64,000 bases of DNA, from NCBI RefSeq assembly GCF_008153345.1, contig NZ_CP042818.1, forward strand, positions 2,294,001 through 2,358,000. Reading direction: 5' to 3'. The DNA is from Treponema phagedenis. GTDB lineage: Bacteria > Spirochaetota > Spirochaetia > Treponematales > Treponemataceae. The notes under the pieces are model-generated. The model saw only the letters and a list, made by a program, of their open reading frames with translations, was not told the origin of the DNA and ran no database searches. Both the position numbers and the translations under genes were made by a program. Numbering within the stretch: the first letter of the stretch is position 1; each line of letters opens with the position of its first letter. Shown here one piece after another: positions 62,979 through 64,000 of the stretch.

Positions 62979-64000
62979 TTAATTTTCTTCTTCAGAAAGC
63001 GATGCAAAATTTTCTGCAACCACAAAATATTTTTCTCTTTTATACTTCCCAAAATAATACTGAAGCTGCGGTATCGCAAGTAAGAAAATTATACATATTG
63101 CAACGCCTACATACTGCATGCTGTGCATTATGAAGCCGAAAACCGGCCAAACCGTATCCCAGTCAAAGTTACCGTGCCACCCGCCGAATTTTCCAAGTCC
63201 GAAATAAAAAGCAGCAAGCGCTCCTCCCAGTACCTGTACTACTCCTGAAATAAGCGGCAAAATACATGCAGCTTTAACCCCACCCTTTCTGTTGGCAAAA
63301 ACCGCAAAGGTTGCATTATCAAAGAACACAGGAACAAATCCGGTGATGATAAAAATGGGACTCTTAAAAATAATGAGTCCGGCAATAGCGATAAATTGTC
63401 CAAGTGCTCCGAAAAGGAAGCCAATTGTTACCGCATTCGGGTGCCCAAATCCGTATGATGCGGCACAGTCAATTGCAGGCATTGAACCGGGCAATAATTT
63501 TTCAGAGATTCCTTGGAAAGACTCGGTTAATTCTCCAACAAAGAGTCGAACTCCAAGTTGCAGGATTTGAAGATATACGGCAAAGGTGAAAGCTTTTTCT
63601 ACAATATAAAAACCAAAACTTTGTTTTGTTGAAAACCCTTTGTCCAGTTCATGCATGATATCCTGACCGAGTATTGCAATAATGCCACCGAAAAAGAATG
63701 TCATCAAAACCGCTGTTGCCACAATGTTTTCATTAAATATTGAAAGGAAGCCCGGTAGTTTTATATCTTCAAGCTTCTGCTTATTTTTACCGCCTATTTT
63801 TTCGGCAACTTTATCCACGAGCCAAACACCGAACATTTGCTGATGCCCGATTGCGAATCCGCCGCCATCTGTTAATTCTTGTGTGGCACCGACAGTCATA
63901 TTGGAAGAAACCGCCCAATAGGTTCCAAGCAAGAGTCCGAGCATGATAACAACATTAAAGTCCTGCAACGCGGGGAAGCAAAAAAGAACGATCCATAACG
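62979..64000 (-). CDS. ulaA: PTS EIIC component, ascorbate type (UlaA/SgaT-like), 5' end outside window
   Basis: About 340 residues are visible and the frame continues off the window end without a start, so the gene is truncated only by the window (family length about 460). Matching stretches to UlaA are GTYWAVSSNMTVGATQELTD, GGGFAIGHQQMFGVWLVDKV, LPGFLSIFNENIVATAVLMT, MPAIDCAASYGFGHPNAVTI and FDNATFAVFANRKGGVKAAC. About eight membrane segments are visible. It forms the membrane channel for ascorbate or a related acid, phosphorylated on entry via EIIB. Whether the substrate is ascorbate or another sugar acid is not decidable here. Confidence 0.92.
   Translation of the reverse strand, partial: LWIVLFCFPALQDFNVVIMLGLLLGTYWAVSSNMTVGATQELTDGGGFAIGHQQMFGVWLVDKVAEKIGGKNKQKLEDIKLPGFLSIFNENIVATAVLMTFFFGGIIAILGQDIMHELDKGFSTKQSFGFYIVEKAFTFAVYLQILQLGVRLFVGELTESFQGISEKLLPGSMPAIDCAASYGFGHPNAVTIGFLFGALGQFIAIAGLIIFKSPIFIITGFVPVFFDNATFAVFANRKGGVKAACILPLISGVVQVLGGALAAFYFGLGKFGGWHGNFDWDTVWPVFGFIMHSMQYVGVAICIIFLLAIPQLQYYFGKYKREKYFVVAENFASLSEEEN

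Overview
The window reads as a low-to-mid GC spirochaete chromosome, most probably a host-associated Treponema. The support is the combination of RNase Y, an omega-like protein next to miaA and methyl-accepting chemotaxis genes, DUF115 (MptE-like) motility-accessory proteins, many secreted TPR proteins, an extra EF-G, and several insertion sequences. I cannot name the species from the sequence alone; a T. phagedenis-like organism is a guess.

Layout. 1-4.8 kb (minus): branched-chain amino-acid ABC transporter livK-H-M-G-F followed by the start of a CBS-domain gene. 5.1-11.6 kb (minus): miaA, an omega-like gene, and two methyl-accepting chemotaxis genes that are each broken by one in-frame stop codon. 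12-13 kb (minus): tsaC and a DivIC/FtsB-like gene, divergent from a five-gene plus-strand run (13.1-20.4 kb) with a very acidic protein, two DUF115 proteins and a membrane protein with a degenerate GGDEF domain. 21.3-25 kb (minus): TPR protein, secreted protein, TPR protein and rpe. 25.2-26.7 kb: rny. 26.9-29 kb: a third chemotaxis receptor with a C9 tract at its start and a frameshift at its end. 29.2-34.2 kb: GH20 hexosaminidase, D,D-carboxypeptidase and a coiled-coil protein. 34.4-40.4 kb: EF-G paralogue, DUF2147 protein, lytic transglycosylase and a DnaK-SBD-like/TM/LysM protein.

40.6-49.5 kb is an accessory region. A duplicated 3' end of a dicarboxylate symporter gene flanks a two-gene AAA15 ATPase/RloB-like (defence-type) module. 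The second gene of that module is split by an IS1634-type element with an 8-bp target duplication. Beyond the intact symporter lies an IS256-family element carrying a nested IS630-family element, then a 12-copy 21-bp tandem array upstream of recQ (49.7-51.9 kb).

52.4-64 kb (minus) is a sugar-acid/pentose uptake region: a three-gene ABC importer without its ATPase, PTS EIIA, a PRD regulator, UlaE- and UlaF-type epimerases, enzyme I, HPr, EIIB and a partial EIIC. It could form an ascorbate-type PTS with its own EI and HPr.

A modular family of intergenic repeats runs through the whole window. The copies contain palindromic hairpins whose arms show compensatory changes, and the best-preserved copies end in terminal inverted repeats nearly identical to those of the IS630 element here. 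They look like non-autonomous (MITE-type) derivatives. A second, smaller repeat family was the target of the IS256 insertion.
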